Origin: Candidatus Iainarchaeum sp.
Lineage (GTDB): Archaea > Iainarchaeota > Iainarchaeia > Iainarchaeales > UBA10219
Assembly: GCA_018304425.1 (NCBI GenBank)
Contig: JAGVWE010000002.1
Location: 62,001 to 126,000, forward strand
Length of the DNA stretch: 64,000 nucleotides
Reading direction: 5' to 3'
Below are positions 63,350-64,000 of this stretch, in pieces. Under the pieces are notes generated by a model, which was given only the letters and a program-made list of their open reading frames with translations, was not told the origin of the DNA and ran no database searches. How positions within the stretch are numbered: position 1 is the stretch's first letter; each line of letters starts with the position of its first letter. The translations under genes and the position numbers were made by a program.

Positions 63350-63743
63350 CGCAAGCGTCCTCTTCGCTGTCATGATAAAAGCCGGCTTCAACGAACACCT
63401 TCTCTTTTTGAACGAATTGGAGCCTTTTGCGCCGGAACAATTGTTCGCGGAATTCAGGAAACACAAAAAGCAAGTGTTCGAGGAAACCGGCAGAACCCCC
63501 GCAAATTTCTTCCAGCTGACGAACATACTCAAAAAACGCATCAAAGTTATTCCGCTGGCCGAATTTGCCCAGTGCGTAAAAGAAGCAGAGGCCCTACTCA
63601 CCGACAAAGACGATGCCGCCTACCTCGCGGCCTGCCTCGCCACGAACATGCCCTTATGGAGCAACGACAAGGGGTTCAAGCGGCAACGAAGGGTAACGGT
63701 TTACACCACCCAAGAACTGGCAAGCTGCCTGGGGCTTGAATAG
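63333..63743 (+). CDS. PIN-domain toxin (VapC-like)
   Basis: MKIVVDASVLFAVMIKAGFNEHLLF...LLTDKDDAAYLAACLATNMPLWSNDKGF. Confidence 0.87.
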   Translation: MKIVVDASVLFAVMIKAGFNEHLLFLNELEPFAPEQLFAEFRKHKKQVFEETGRTPANFFQLTNILKKRIKVIPLAEFAQCVKEAEALLTDKDDAAYLAACLATNMPLWSNDKGFKRQRRVTVYTTQELASCLGLE

Positions 63744-63751
63744 GCTGCATG

Positions 63752-64000
63752 TCAGCGCTTGGCCAGGCTCTTGTATACTTCCTCGAGTGCCCGGGCGTGG
63801 GCTTCGAGGGTCAACGGCGGGGCCATGCCCCGGGAGAGCTGTTCGGTGAGGTGGGGTTCTTCCGCGAACTCCAGCATTTTTTCGGCCAGGCTCTCCACGT
63901 CATTGAATTCGAAGACCAGGCCCGCGTTGTGCTTTTTGACGAGTTCTGGAAGGCAGCCGGCGTTCGAGGCAATGACCGGGACATTGCAGGCAATGGCTTC
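63752..64000 (-). CDS. Glycosyltransferase C-terminus, partial (runs off window end)
   Basis: EAIACNVPVIASNAGCLPELVKKHNAGLVFEFNDVESLAEKMLEFAEEPHLTEQLSRGMAPPLTLEAHARALEEVYKSLAKR*. Confidence 0.8.
   Translation of the reverse strand, partial: EAIACNVPVIASNAGCLPELVKKHNAGLVFEFNDVESLAEKMLEFAEEPHLTEQLSRGMAPPLTLEAHARALEEVYKSLAKR

Overview
This is a gene-dense, GC-rich archaeal chromosomal window. Gene content suggests a small-genome, DPANN-like lineage, but that is inference. The left end carries the conserved exosome/proteasome superoperon: psmA, SBDS, rrp4, rrp41, rrp42, eL43, rpoP, Brix, pcc1, pfdB and a partial DHH-like gene. Other blocks are: RNase P Pop5 and Rpp30 with L15e; a MinD/roadblock/NYN block; aIF5A; an intein-bearing MCM helicase; a branched-chain amino-acid-type ABC transporter locus with three LivK paralogs; a slipin next to a presenilin-like protease; aIF2beta, DUF424, aIF1A, Rio1 and KH genes; Topo VI B and A; Mre11; a ThiI-like gene lacking its PP-loop motif; and a lysC-asd-dapB-dapA-lysA-dapL lysine cluster. 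Three tRNAs were found by eye: Val-GAC, Ala-GGC and Cys-GCA. Accessory signals stand out. (1) Downstream of tRNA-Cys there is a lower-GC segment with one CRISPR-like repeat, a field of near-perfect palindromes, and an overlapping wHTH/nucleotidyltransferase pair resembling an AbiE-type toxin-antitoxin module. (2) A RelE-like toxin has a convergent, 3'-overlapping antitoxin-like ORF, and the locus is bracketed by a 23-bp direct repeat that copies the 3' end of the upstream regulator gene. (3) A 42-aa protein is extremely acidic. (4) One protein joins NUMOD3-like repeats to a sigma-region-4-like HTH. (5) One gene is broken by an exact 16-bp tandem duplication. (6) Hairpin-rich leaders precede two tRNAs. 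All calls come from reading the sequence and the supplied ORF track; no database search was run.
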